DNA from: Asinibacterium sp. OR53
GTDB lineage: Bacteria > Bacteroidota > Bacteroidia > Chitinophagales > Chitinophagaceae
NCBI RefSeq assembly: GCF_000515315.1
Contig: NZ_KI911562.1
Span: 3,381,220 to 3,445,219 of the forward strand
Direction of reading: 5' to 3'
Length of the DNA stretch: 64,000 nucleotides
This document shows, one piece after another, positions 34,247 to 42,496 of the stretch. The position numbers and the translations under genes are program-made. The notes below the pieces were generated by a model. It worked only from the letters and a program-made list of their open reading frames with translations. It did no database searches and was not told the DNA's origin. The number at the start of each line of letters is the position of its first letter. The first letter of the stretch is position 1.

Positions 34247-35833
34247 TTATTTCAATAACTGAAGCGCTTTCTGCACCGTTGCATCTGTTTGGTTCTGCAC
34301 TTCATAATAACCCGGTGTTCTCCATATTTGCCTTGCCATGAGGGCCTGCAAACGATTGGTGATCTCGGTCCTGTCTTTGTTCTTAATACCAGTTAATACA
34401 ACACTGTCACGCTGTGCGAATGAGAGGAACGATTGCCAGTCGCTTTCATTGTTCATGAATTTTCCTGGAATCAGTTCCGCAGATTGAAACGATTGAAATG
34501 TACTCCTGTGCTCCATGTAATAATGGTACACAAAATTGCTGAGTGTGTTCCTGAAATAAAGTTTGCTGAGTGTAGGGTCAGACTGGGTAGTATCATAAGG
34601 AACGAATACATCGGGCGTAATACCGCCGCCTCCATAAACAATTCTGCCGCCTGGTGTTTTATAAGGCTTGGTTTCATGTTTGGCCGTATCGCCTTTGATC
34701 ACTTCACCGTCGTGGAAACGTTCTATCAGTTCAGCTTCATATTCTTTTTTACCCTTGTTATAAGGCTTTTGTATGTTACGGCCCAACGGCGTAAAATAGC
34801 GGGCAACAGTGAGCCGTACCGCGCTGCCATCACTGAGCTGGAATTGTTGCTGCACCAACCCTTTACCAAAAGACCTTCTTCCCACGATCGTTGCACGATC
34901 CCAGTCCTGCAATGCCCCACTCAACACTTCACTGGCCGACGCCGAAGTTTCATCTATCAGCACCATCAGTTTACCTGTTTCGAACAAGCCATCGCGCTTA
35001 CAATGATATTCGAAACGGGGCACGTGACTTCCTTCTGTATACACGATCATTTTATCTCCGCTGAGGAACTCATCGGCAATATCAATCGCTTCTTTCAACA
35101 GGCCGCCGCCATTGCCACGCAAATCGAGCACCAATTGTTTCATACCTTGCTTCTGTAATTTTTCCAGCGACTGCATGAACTCTTCGTAAGTGCGTTCACC
35201 AAATTTATTGATACGGATATAACCCGTTCCGGCTTCTATCATATAAGCGGCATCTACAGTTGGCACCATGATGGTACCCCTTGTGATGGTGATATACACA
35301 GTTTCATTTCCCCTCAATACCTGCACCTTCACATTGGTATTCATAGCACCGCGGAGTAGTTTGCGAACATCATCTGCCCTTAATTTTTTACCTGCTATTG
35401 TAATACTGTCGTTTACCTTGATGAATTTATCACCCACCTGTACATGCGCGCGGGCAGCAGGGCCACCTTCTATCACATTCATCACATTCAATGTATCGTT
35501 GAACAACTGGAACTCCACTCCTATGCCCTGGAAATTACCCATCAACTCTTCATTCACTTCCTTGAGGTCCATCGCAGGGATATAAACGGAATGCGGATCG
35601 AGCAATGACAACAACTGTCCGGCCGCCAACTGGTTGATACTGTCGGATGAAAGTTTGTCCACATACCGGCTCTTGATCAACTCCACCAGTTCCTGCAAAG
35701 AATTTCTCTTATTGAGACTCAGGAAACGGTTGCCCAGGGTCTTGCCCTTCAATTGATATCCTATCATCATACCCACCACCATTACCATGGCAAACAATAA
35801 CGGTAGCCAGACCTGTAATTTTTTATTTCCCAT
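34247..35833 (-). CDS. S41-family C-terminal processing protease
   Basis: 528 residues from ATG 35833 (MGNKKLQVWLPLLF..., one membrane anchor); the frame reaches 35947 but the added segment has no signal character. A PDZ domain (GIGVEFQLFNDTLNVMNVIEGGPAARAHVQVGDKFIKVND) sits at about residues 85-170. The peptidase core has YIRINKFGERTYEEF, VLDLRGNGGGLL, the catalytic Ser in DETSASASEVLSGALQD and Lys in RRSFGKGLVQQ. CtpA/Prc relatives cleave C-terminal tails of envelope proteins in the periplasm. No clear functional link with the downstream fucosidase. Confidence 0.93.
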   Translation of the reverse strand: MGNKKLQVWLPLLFAMVMVVGMMIGYQLKGKTLGNRFLSLNKRNSLQELVELIKSRYVDKLSSDSINQLAAGQLLSLLDPHSVYIPAMDLKEVNEELMGNFQGIGVEFQLFNDTLNVMNVIEGGPAARAHVQVGDKFIKVNDSITIAGKKLRADDVRKLLRGAMNTNVKVQVLRGNETVYITITRGTIMVPTVDAAYMIEAGTGYIRINKFGERTYEEFMQSLEKLQKQGMKQLVLDLRGNGGGLLKEAIDIADEFLSGDKMIVYTEGSHVPRFEYHCKRDGLFETGKLMVLIDETSASASEVLSGALQDWDRATIVGRRSFGKGLVQQQFQLSDGSAVRLTVARYFTPLGRNIQKPYNKGKKEYEAELIERFHDGEVIKGDTAKHETKPYKTPGGRIVYGGGGITPDVFVPYDTTQSDPTLSKLYFRNTLSNFVYHYYMEHRSTFQSFQSAELIPGKFMNNESDWQSFLSFAQRDSVVLTGIKNKDRTEITNRLQALMARQIWRTPGYYEVQNQTDATVQKALQLLK

Positions 35834-35912
35834 AAATCTTATCTCATTATAATAGCTAAAAGCTGCGCAAATATCCGGATTAAGCGTGAAAAACGATAAA
35901 GCATGCAAGAAG

Positions 35913-35945
35913 TTTGATAATCGTGCGTTTTTATGCTTACTTCGC
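35913..35945 (+). promoter_or_regulatory. Candidate promoter for the MurK-like/murQ genes
   Basis: TTTG at 35913-35916, a 21-bp spacer, and TACTTCGC at 35938-35945, two mismatches from TAnnTTTG. The downstream edge is 21 bp from the start codon at 35966. Confidence 0.35.
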
Positions 35946-35965
35946 ATTGAAAATGATATCCCGAC

Positions 35966-36805
35966 ATGTCAATTAAACTGATTGCCGATAGTGGAGCTAC
36001 CAAATGCGAATGGTGCCTATTGCAGCAGGGGAAGAAAAAAAGCATAACCACGCAAGGTATCAGTCCTTATTTCCTTTCGGCCAGCCAGATCACCGGGCTT
36101 TTGACAGCAGAACTATTGCCCAAACTGAAGCAAGTGGTTGTAGATGAGGTGTTTTTTTACGGTACCGGGCTGGCCAATATAAACAATGTAAAAATTTTGC
36201 AATCGGTACTCAAAAAGGCTTTCCCGAAGGCTGCTATTGAAGTGCAGAACGACTTACTGGCAGCTTCCCGGGCGCTTTGTGGCAAAGAAAAAGGGATTGC
36301 CTGCATACTGGGCACAGGCGCCAATTCCTGTTATTATAACGGCAGGAAGATCGTGAAAAACAGCCCTGGCCTGGGTTATATATTGGGAGATGAAGGAAGT
36401 GGCGCTTACCTGGGTAAAAAAGTGATACAATATTATCTCTACCAGACATTCGATGAAGAACTGAAAGCGCGCTTCGAAAAACACTTTGCGGTGAGCAACA
36501 ATGAAATACTGGAAAACGTTTACAAAAAACCGTTGGCCAACCGCTACCTGGCTTCTTATGCCATTTTCCTGGCGGAGAACCGCGGGCATTATATGGTAGA
36601 AAACATCATAGAAGACGGACTCAACGATTTCTTTTTCACTCACTTATATAAATACCGCGAAAGCTGGACCCTTCCCATTCATTTTGTCGGAAGCATTGCC
36701 CACGGCTTCAGGGATGTATTGAAGGAACTCTGCGATACCTATGAACTGGAACTGGGAACCATATTGAAAGCCCCCATGGCCGGCCTCATCGCCTACCATC
36801 GCTGA
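35966..36805 (+). CDS. BadF/BcrAD-type N-acetylmuramate/N-acetylglucosamine kinase (MurK-like)
   Basis: 279 residues. The ASKHA nucleotide-binding fold has the phosphate-1 loop LIADSGATKCEW (about 5-16), phosphate-2 CILGTGANSCYYN (about 113-125) and GLGYILGDEGSGAYLGKKV (about 132-150), and adenosine loop HFVGSIAHGF. This BadF-like group includes the MurNAc kinase MurK known from Tannerella. The very next gene, 8-32 bp downstream depending on the start chosen, is murQ, whose substrate is MurNAc-6-phosphate, which supports a MurNAc kinase role in cell-wall recycling. Dual GlcNAc/MurNAc activity is possible. Confidence 0.82.
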   Translation: MSIKLIADSGATKCEWCLLQQGKKKSITTQGISPYFLSASQITGLLTAELLPKLKQVVVDEVFFYGTGLANINNVKILQSVLKKAFPKAAIEVQNDLLAASRALCGKEKGIACILGTGANSCYYNGRKIVKNSPGLGYILGDEGSGAYLGKKVIQYYLYQTFDEELKARFEKHFAVSNNEILENVYKKPLANRYLASYAIFLAENRGHYMVENIIEDGLNDFFFTHLYKYRESWTLPIHFVGSIAHGFRDVLKELCDTYELELGTILKAPMAGLIAYHR

Positions 36806-36837
36806 TAACCTGCATGAACCCCATTAAACTTAAACGG

Positions 36838-37656
36838 ATGAAAGAATTTATAAAGGTAACGGAGCAAGCATCTACCTACAGGCACCTCGAAAAAATGTCT
36901 ATCGCCGATCTGCTGGTGAATATCAACCATGAAGACCAGACTGTTCCACTTGCGGTGGAAAAAGCCATTCCACAAATTGAAAAACTGGTAGCGGTCATCA
37001 GTGATAAAATGCTGGCGGGTGGAAGACTTTTTTATATCGGTGCCGGCACCAGCGGCAGGCTGGGTATTGTAGATGCCAGTGAATGTCCGCCTACTTTCGG
37101 GGTTCCTTATGGATTGGTCATCGGGCTCATTGCCGGTGGCGAAAAAGCCATTACCCAGGCCGTAGAGTTTGCAGAAGACAGCCTGGAAGACGGCTGGGCC
37201 GATCTCGAAAAACATTTTATCAATGATAAAGACGTGGTGGTAGGTCTCGCGGCCAGTGGCACCACACCTTATGTCATAGGGGCTTTGCAGGAATGCAGGA
37301 AAAGAGGTATTATTACGGGCAGTATCAGCTGTAATCCCAACTCGCCTGTTTCCGAAGAAGCCGATTTTCCGGTGGAAGTGGTGGTAGGACCCGAATTCAT
37401 TACCGGCAGTACGCGCATGAAAAGCGGTACCGCACAAAAGCTGGTCCTGAACATGATCTCCACTTCCATCATGATCCAGTTGGGTCGCGTGGAAGACAAT
37501 AAAATGGTGAACATGCAACTGAGCAATGTAAAGCTGGTGGACCGCGGTGTGAAAATGGTGATGGACAGGCTGCAGATCAAAGACTATGAAACAGCCAAAG
37601 ATCTGCTGCTCAAATACGGCAGTGTGAAGAAGGCGGTGGATGCTGCGGTTCATTAA
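36838..37656 (+). CDS. murQ: N-acetylmuramic acid 6-phosphate etherase
   Basis: 272 residues from ATG 36838 (KEFIKVTEQAS...), with an upstream in-frame ATG at 36814 that would add eight residues. Signature motifs: VTEQASTYRHLEKMS, FYIGAGTSGRLGIVDASECPPTFG (SIS-domain sugar-phosphate loop), GGEKAITQAVEFAEDS with the catalytic Glu region, GLAASGTTPYVIGAL, SCNPNSPVSEEADFPVEVVVGPEFITGSTRMKSGTAQK. It cleaves the D-lactyl ether of MurNAc-6-P to GlcNAc-6-P in the cytoplasm. It follows the kinase gene directly and they form one operon. Confidence 0.95.
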   Translation: MKEFIKVTEQASTYRHLEKMSIADLLVNINHEDQTVPLAVEKAIPQIEKLVAVISDKMLAGGRLFYIGAGTSGRLGIVDASECPPTFGVPYGLVIGLIAGGEKAITQAVEFAEDSLEDGWADLEKHFINDKDVVVGLAASGTTPYVIGALQECRKRGIITGSISCNPNSPVSEEADFPVEVVVGPEFITGSTRMKSGTAQKLVLNMISTSIMIQLGRVEDNKMVNMQLSNVKLVDRGVKMVMDRLQIKDYETAKDLLLKYGSVKKAVDAAVH

Positions 37657-37665
37657 TGGAAGACC

Positions 37666-38229
37666 ATGCACAACTTAGAGCCATTCTATAACTGGCGACA
37701 TATTTATACATCGGAGGAAGACCCTCGCTCTCCTTTCTACGGGCGTACCTACAGTGAGTTTGAATTCTCTCAAACGGTATACAACTATTATATCCATCCA
37801 CAGTGGGACGATTTCGGCAGCCGAACATTGTACCTCAAAATGATCTATGCAGATTACGATCTGCATTTCGTGGTACTGGAACTGATCGGCGAATGGAACG
37901 ATGCCATTGAGAACGATATCATGGAACTCAAAAGAGAAGTGTTGGATCCGCTCTTCAAACAAGGCATTACGAAATACATACTCATTGCCGAGAACGTACT
38001 CAACTTCCACAGCAGCGACAAAGAATATTACCAGGAATGGTATGATGAAGTGAGTGAAGAGAACGGCTGGATCGTGGCCATCAACATGAGCGCAGCGGCA
38101 CAGCACGATTTCAAAAAGAAAAAACTCAACTACTATGTTGAGCTGATGGAGTTACCCGAATGGAGAACGTATAAGCCTTATCACCTGTTCAAAAAGATCG
38201 ATGATGAATTGAACCGCAGGCTGGAATAA
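37666..38229 (+). CDS. Conserved-looking hypothetical protein
   Basis: 187 residues, soluble, rich in aromatic (many Tyr, Trp) and acidic residues, no signal peptide or membrane span. It starts MHNLEPFYNWRHIYTSEEDP and contains YILIAENVLNFHSSDKEYYQEWYDEVSEENGWIVAIN-type text split here as a possible STAS/Rossmann-like alternation of beta and alpha. I do not recognise the family. It begins 9 bp after murQ on the same strand, so co-transcription with the recycling operon is likely, and its stop is 6 bp from the convergent L,D-transpeptidase gene. Confidence 0.75.
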   Translation: MHNLEPFYNWRHIYTSEEDPRSPFYGRTYSEFEFSQTVYNYYIHPQWDDFGSRTLYLKMIYADYDLHFVVLELIGEWNDAIENDIMELKREVLDPLFKQGITKYILIAENVLNFHSSDKEYYQEWYDEVSEENGWIVAINMSAAAQHDFKKKKLNYYVELMELPEWRTYKPYHLFKKIDDELNRRLE

Positions 38230-38235
38230 TATCTT

Positions 38236-40536
38236 TTATTTTTTGATCATCACTTTCGTCCCTACTGGTATATACTGGTATAGTTCATCCACGTATTCAT
38301 TCTTCGTGCTCACACATCCATAAGTCCAGTTCTCCATCCTGTTGATAGCCGTACCTTCTGTGGCCTGCGTACCATGGATGCCTATTTCCCCTCCTATCTT
38401 AGCATCTTTAGGAATCTCTGCATTGCTTTTGCGCTGATTGAATTTTTCAAGAGATGCCTCGTTGGGAAAATCGAGGGTCAGGAACTTATGCCATTTATCA
38501 TGTGGTTTTTTATCAATGATGCGGAACTCTCCTTCGGGCGTATGCCGGTCGCCCTCGGTCATCTTATCTTCCGTTAATTCATTACTGCCGAACACCACCG
38601 GGTAAGTAACGATCAATGAATTATCAAAAGCATTGTACACGCGCATCTCGTATTTGCTTTTTTCAATCACGATATAATATCTTTTCTGGCCAGGCGTATT
38701 CTTCACATAAGCAGCAAAAGAGTTGATCTGCTTTGCCTGCGCATCACCGGCAAACACAGAGCGCCTTACATCTGGAACAGAAACTTTCGCAGTAGTAACC
38801 ATCGAAGACCACTGTTGCTGTTCATTTTTATTGGTGGTATCTTTTATTGATGAAGCGGTATCTGAAGCAATCACCCTGGCTATCATGGTAAACACGGTAT
38901 CCCATCCCGGGCATTTACCGGTATTGAGATCCTGCACCTTTAATTGGTAAGTGCCTTTGGCAAGCCGGTCAATGATAAATTTCGGCGAACTGGTTTCTTT
39001 TTCAGCCATCATCACATTGTTGCTCCACACCGAATACCTATACTTACCCGAACCATTCTCCAGCGATACATTCAATGCACCATTTGCAAACTCGTTGATG
39101 GCTTCTGTTTTAACGGCTACCTGTCCTTGTAACTGCGCGGTTTTCCTGGTCACTTCAATATCGCGGCTGGCCAACTGGTTGCAGGCATCTTTGATCACCA
39201 CGGCATAAATGCCCGGCAGCAGGTCGGAAAAAATAACAGTGCGGCCGGATGATTGTTGTTTACCGGTAGCCGGACTGATCAGGTAAGTGAAACGGGAAGG
39301 ATTGCCACCTTCTGTTTCCATCAGTATCTGTCCGTCGGGTGTATTGCTGCAAGTGGCTTCTTTTACTTCACTCGATTTGATGGTGAGTGCCGGGTATTGC
39401 GTAATGCTGAAAGCCTGTGTGATAAAAGTATTGCCCACTTTCATCCCCGCATTGTGCACCACCAGGGTATAATCGCCGGTTGCCAATCCTTCAATTTTCA
39501 ATGCGGCTCCATTGTGAATCGTGCCCCATTTTATTTTTTGTTCCTGTCCAACCAGGTCGGGCTTTTCTTCTTCAGTGAGTGTCTTTCCTTTTATTACATA
39601 GTAAGCAAATTGATCGGCCACTCCTTTTACTTCCCCCATATTGATGATCCCTGTTGGCGTACCCGAACAAGATGGCGTGAGCGCAACACTGGCATTGGTG
39701 AATTCAGGCGCTTCGGGCGTAAACTTCGTTTCATAATATACATATTCGCCAGCTGCTTCTTTGCTGATCGCTTTCATCCTGAACCTGATCAATTGGGTGT
39801 TTTTGATGGGTGTTTTCAGTACATCGCGCAGCGGAAAAAACACCACCGACTCTGAAATGGTTTTACCCAACAATTTCCACTCATTGCTGCCTTCCAATTG
39901 AAACTCCCACTGGTATTCGAGGTTTTTCTTATTGGGCAGTTGCACAAAAGAAGAGAATTCTACCACTTTACTCACGTCATTGATGGCGAGGTGGTCTTTA
40001 TGGCTGATGGGCGCCGGCATTGGCAACCCGTAACGCATCCTGATCTCGGCCCACAACTTCCCGTCTTTACCTGCCAATCTGTAGGGTGATGAAAATACAC
40101 CGGGATCAAGTTCTGCCATCTTCACATCCACACCCGCGGTACTATAATGACGATCGCCTTTGTCATAAGTACAGGGATCACCTCTTTCGTGTTTGAATGC
40201 TTCCATGCGGATGCTGATCGTACCATCTTCGATACTCAACGGGTAAGGACGCATAAACCGGTTAAGGGAAAGTTGCGGGTCATCTGCCAGCAACACGGTT
40301 TTATCGGCATCTTTGGATGAAACGAACAGGCAGCCACGATCGGCAATATAATTCTGCGGAGCGATCTCGTTCCTGTAAAACTTGTAAACGGCTTCTGTAG
40401 TACGTTCGAGGAATCCCCTGATATGGCTGTAGCCCACTTTATCTACCATTACTTCCGCGGGCACTTCCCTGCCTTGTGCAGACAGTTGTAAACAGGGAAC
40501 CAATAACCCCACCACAAATGGGTATAACCTTGCCAT
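38236..40536 (-). CDS. L,D-transpeptidase (YkuD) with a large SprB-repeat-like N-terminal region
   Basis: 766 residues from the ATG at 40536; signal peptide ending QLSAQG. Residues about 60-330 are beta-rich with an FxxxxY-type surface-protein look; about 290-560 contain Cys-punctuated modules (SCSGTPTGIINMGEV, TCSNTPDGQILMETEGG, DLLPGIYAVVIKDAC) resembling SprB repeats of Bacteroidota adhesins. The last 150 residues are a YkuD catalytic domain: YYIVIEKSKYEMRVY, DRHTPEGEFRI, GIHGT and the active-site Cys in NWTYGCVSTKN. YkuD enzymes form 3-3 peptidoglycan crosslinks or attach proteins. The convergent murK/murQ genes also concern the wall. Confidence 0.85.
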   Translation of the reverse strand: MARLYPFVVGLLVPCLQLSAQGREVPAEVMVDKVGYSHIRGFLERTTEAVYKFYRNEIAPQNYIADRGCLFVSSKDADKTVLLADDPQLSLNRFMRPYPLSIEDGTISIRMEAFKHERGDPCTYDKGDRHYSTAGVDVKMAELDPGVFSSPYRLAGKDGKLWAEIRMRYGLPMPAPISHKDHLAINDVSKVVEFSSFVQLPNKKNLEYQWEFQLEGSNEWKLLGKTISESVVFFPLRDVLKTPIKNTQLIRFRMKAISKEAAGEYVYYETKFTPEAPEFTNASVALTPSCSGTPTGIINMGEVKGVADQFAYYVIKGKTLTEEEKPDLVGQEQKIKWGTIHNGAALKIEGLATGDYTLVVHNAGMKVGNTFITQAFSITQYPALTIKSSEVKEATCSNTPDGQILMETEGGNPSRFTYLISPATGKQQSSGRTVIFSDLLPGIYAVVIKDACNQLASRDIEVTRKTAQLQGQVAVKTEAINEFANGALNVSLENGSGKYRYSVWSNNVMMAEKETSSPKFIIDRLAKGTYQLKVQDLNTGKCPGWDTVFTMIARVIASDTASSIKDTTNKNEQQQWSSMVTTAKVSVPDVRRSVFAGDAQAKQINSFAAYVKNTPGQKRYYIVIEKSKYEMRVYNAFDNSLIVTYPVVFGSNELTEDKMTEGDRHTPEGEFRIIDKKPHDKWHKFLTLDFPNEASLEKFNQRKSNAEIPKDAKIGGEIGIHGTQATEGTAINRMENWTYGCVSTKNEYVDELYQYIPVGTKVMIKK

Positions 40537-40629
40537 GTGCAATTTTTAACGGTTGAACGCAATTGAACAATAACAACGGAAATTGGATTCAGAGGGGAGG
40601 TATACTATAAATATATGACAAAAAAAGCA

Positions 40630-42279
40630 TTAATGGAAGCGGCTGGTAAAATCCAATCCGTTCTTTCTCAAGGTATCCAATGCAATATCATATCCTGCAT
40701 CTGCATGACGTATCACACCCATGGCCGGGTCGTTACGCAAAACGCGCGACAAACGTGCTGCCGCTGCATCGGTTCCATCAGCAACGATCACCATACCGGC
40801 ATGTATACTATATCCCATACCTACGCCGCCGCCATGGTGAAGGCTCACCCAACTGGCGCCACCTGCCGTATTGATCAATGCATTCAGTATGGGCCAGTCG
40901 GCCACTGCATCGCTGCCATCGAGCATGGCTTCTGTTTCGCGGTTCGGCGATGCCACCGATCCGGTGTCGAGATGGTCTCTTCCGATAACAATGGGCGCTT
41001 TCAGTTTTCCGGTGCGCACCAGTTCATTGAATGCCAGTCCGGCTTTCTCACGCTCGCCCTGTCCTAACCAGCATATACGCGCGGGCAATCCCTGGAAAGC
41101 GATGCGCTCCCTGGCCATCTTCATCCAGCGTTGAAGATTTTTATTTTCGGGGAATAAATGCAGGATGCATTCATCGGTTACAGCAATATCTGCCGGATCG
41201 CCGCTGAGTGCTGCCCAACGGAACGGGCCTTTGCCTTCACAGAAAAGCGGACGTATATAAGCAGGTACAAAACCCGGGAAATCGAATGCCTGTTCAAGTC
41301 CGTGTTCCTGCGCCCTTGCCCGGATGTTGTTGCCATAATCGAAAGTGATGGCTCCGCTCTTTTGCAATGCCAGCATGAGTTCTACATGCAGCTTCATACT
41401 GTCATAAGCCAACGCTATATATTGTTTGGCATCTTGTTCGCGCAGTGTACGCGCTGCTTCATTGGTAAGTGTATGCGGTATATAACCGATCAGCGGATCA
41501 TGTGCGGAAGTCTGGTCGGTGAGCACATCCACTTTTATTTTTCTTGCTATCAACCGTTGCAGCAAGTGTACCGCATTGCAAAGCACGCCGATGCTCAACG
41601 CTTCTCCATCTGCCGCAGCTTTCAATGCACGATCAATCGCCGCATCAATGTCTGTATATTTCAGATCAAGGTATTTTGTTTCGAGGCGTTTGTCGATACG
41701 CCATTCTTCTACTTCGGCGCAAAGCGCCACGCCATCACACATGGTAATAGCCAGTGGTTGCGCGCCGCCCATACCTCCCAATCCGGCCGTTACACTCAAT
41801 GTTCCTTTCAATGATCCATGAAAATGTTTATCGGCCACTGCTGCAAAAGTTTCATAAGTGCCCTGCACAATGCCTTGTGAACCTATGTATATCCAGGAGC
41901 CTGCCGTCATCTGTCCATACATCATCAACCCCTTCTTTTCCAACGCTGTGAAATGTTCCCAGGTAGCCCATTTGGGCACCAGCTGCGAATTGGAGAGTAA
42001 TACCCTGGGCGCATCGGGATGTGTTTTTAAAATGCCTACCGGCTTACCACTCTGTATGAGTAATGTTTCATCGTTATCGAGGTCTTTCAGTGCCTTGATG
42101 ATCAATGCAAGGCATTCCATATTTCGTGCAGCCTTTCCTCTTCCGCCATATACGATCAACTCTTCGGGACGTTCTGCTACAGCAGGATCGAGGTTATTGA
42201 GCAGCATACGCAAAGCGGCTTCCTGTATCCACCCTTTACAATTCAATGTGGTTCCCGTAGGAGTTGCAGGGATTTTCAT
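40630..42279 (-). CDS. hutU: Urocanate hydratase
   Basis: 549 residues from ATG 42279; the frame extends to 42324 but [17 protein letters not shown] is the normal start. Landmarks: [66 protein letters not shown], the NAD-site [44 protein letters not shown] and [19 protein letters not shown]. It hydrates urocanate in histidine degradation in the cytoplasm. No other hut gene is in view. It runs leftwards into the L,D-transpeptidase gene, with an 87-bp gap. Confidence 0.96.
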   Translation of the reverse strand: MKIPATPTGTTLNCKGWIQEAALRMLLNNLDPAVAERPEELIVYGGRGKAARNMECLALIIKALKDLDNDETLLIQSGKPVGILKTHPDAPRVLLSNSQLVPKWATWEHFTALEKKGLMMYGQMTAGSWIYIGSQGIVQGTYETFAAVADKHFHGSLKGTLSVTAGLGGMGGAQPLAITMCDGVALCAEVEEWRIDKRLETKYLDLKYTDIDAAIDRALKAAADGEALSIGVLCNAVHLLQRLIARKIKVDVLTDQTSAHDPLIGYIPHTLTNEAARTLREQDAKQYIALAYDSMKLHVELMLALQKSGAITFDYGNNIRARAQEHGLEQAFDFPGFVPAYIRPLFCEGKGPFRWAALSGDPADIAVTDECILHLFPENKNLQRWMKMARERIAFQGLPARICWLGQGEREKAGLAFNELVRTGKLKAPIVIGRDHLDTGSVASPNRETEAMLDGSDAVADWPILNALINTAGGASWVSLHHGGGVGMGYSIHAGMVIVADGTDAAAARLSRVLRNDPAMGVIRHADAGYDIALDTLRKNGLDFTSRFH

Positions 42280-42302
42280 AACAATGAATATATTGAATTC
42301 CC

Positions 42303-42310
42303 TACATTTG
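42303..42310 (+). promoter_or_regulatory. -7 promoter element for the small basic protein gene
   Basis: TACATTTG is a full match to TAnnTTTG and lies 19 bp before the ATG at 42330, giving a leader of roughly 13 nt. No convincing -33 TTTG at the right spacing. It sits in the 50-bp divergent gap with hutU. Confidence 0.5.
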
Positions 42311-42329
42311 GCATACAAAAACACACCGT

Positions 42330-42485
42330 ATGGGATTACCGGTCAACAACAATAAGGGGGGTAAAGGAGGCAATAAAAGCCAGCCCAACAACAATCAGGC
42401 ATCTAAATTCATTTCCAAGCCGGGAACCAAAGCCGTGGGCATTGCCAAGAAGCCCATCAAAACCGGCGGTTCAAGAGGCAGTTGA
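42330..42485 (+). CDS. Small basic, low-complexity protein of 51 residues
   Basis: ATG 42330 to TGA 42485. The product is rich in Lys, Gly and Asn: [14 protein letters not shown], then [17 protein letters not shown] and a tail [17 protein letters not shown] full-consensus -7 promoter element lies 19 bp upstream, and it fills the gap between hutU and lon. It is predicted to be highly charged, disordered and cytoplasmic; nucleic-acid or ribosome association would fit, but this is inference. I do not know a named family. It was missed by length cut-offs. Confidence 0.6.
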   Translation: MGLPVNNNKGGKGGNKSQPNNNQASKFISKPGTKAVGIAKKPIKTGGSRGS

Positions 42486-42496
42486 TGATCCGGCGC

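Noticed and set aside
36793..37671. 292-codon ORF antisense to murQ
   Set aside because: It mirrors the whole murQ frame, has no domain features, and murQ is unequivocal on the other strand.
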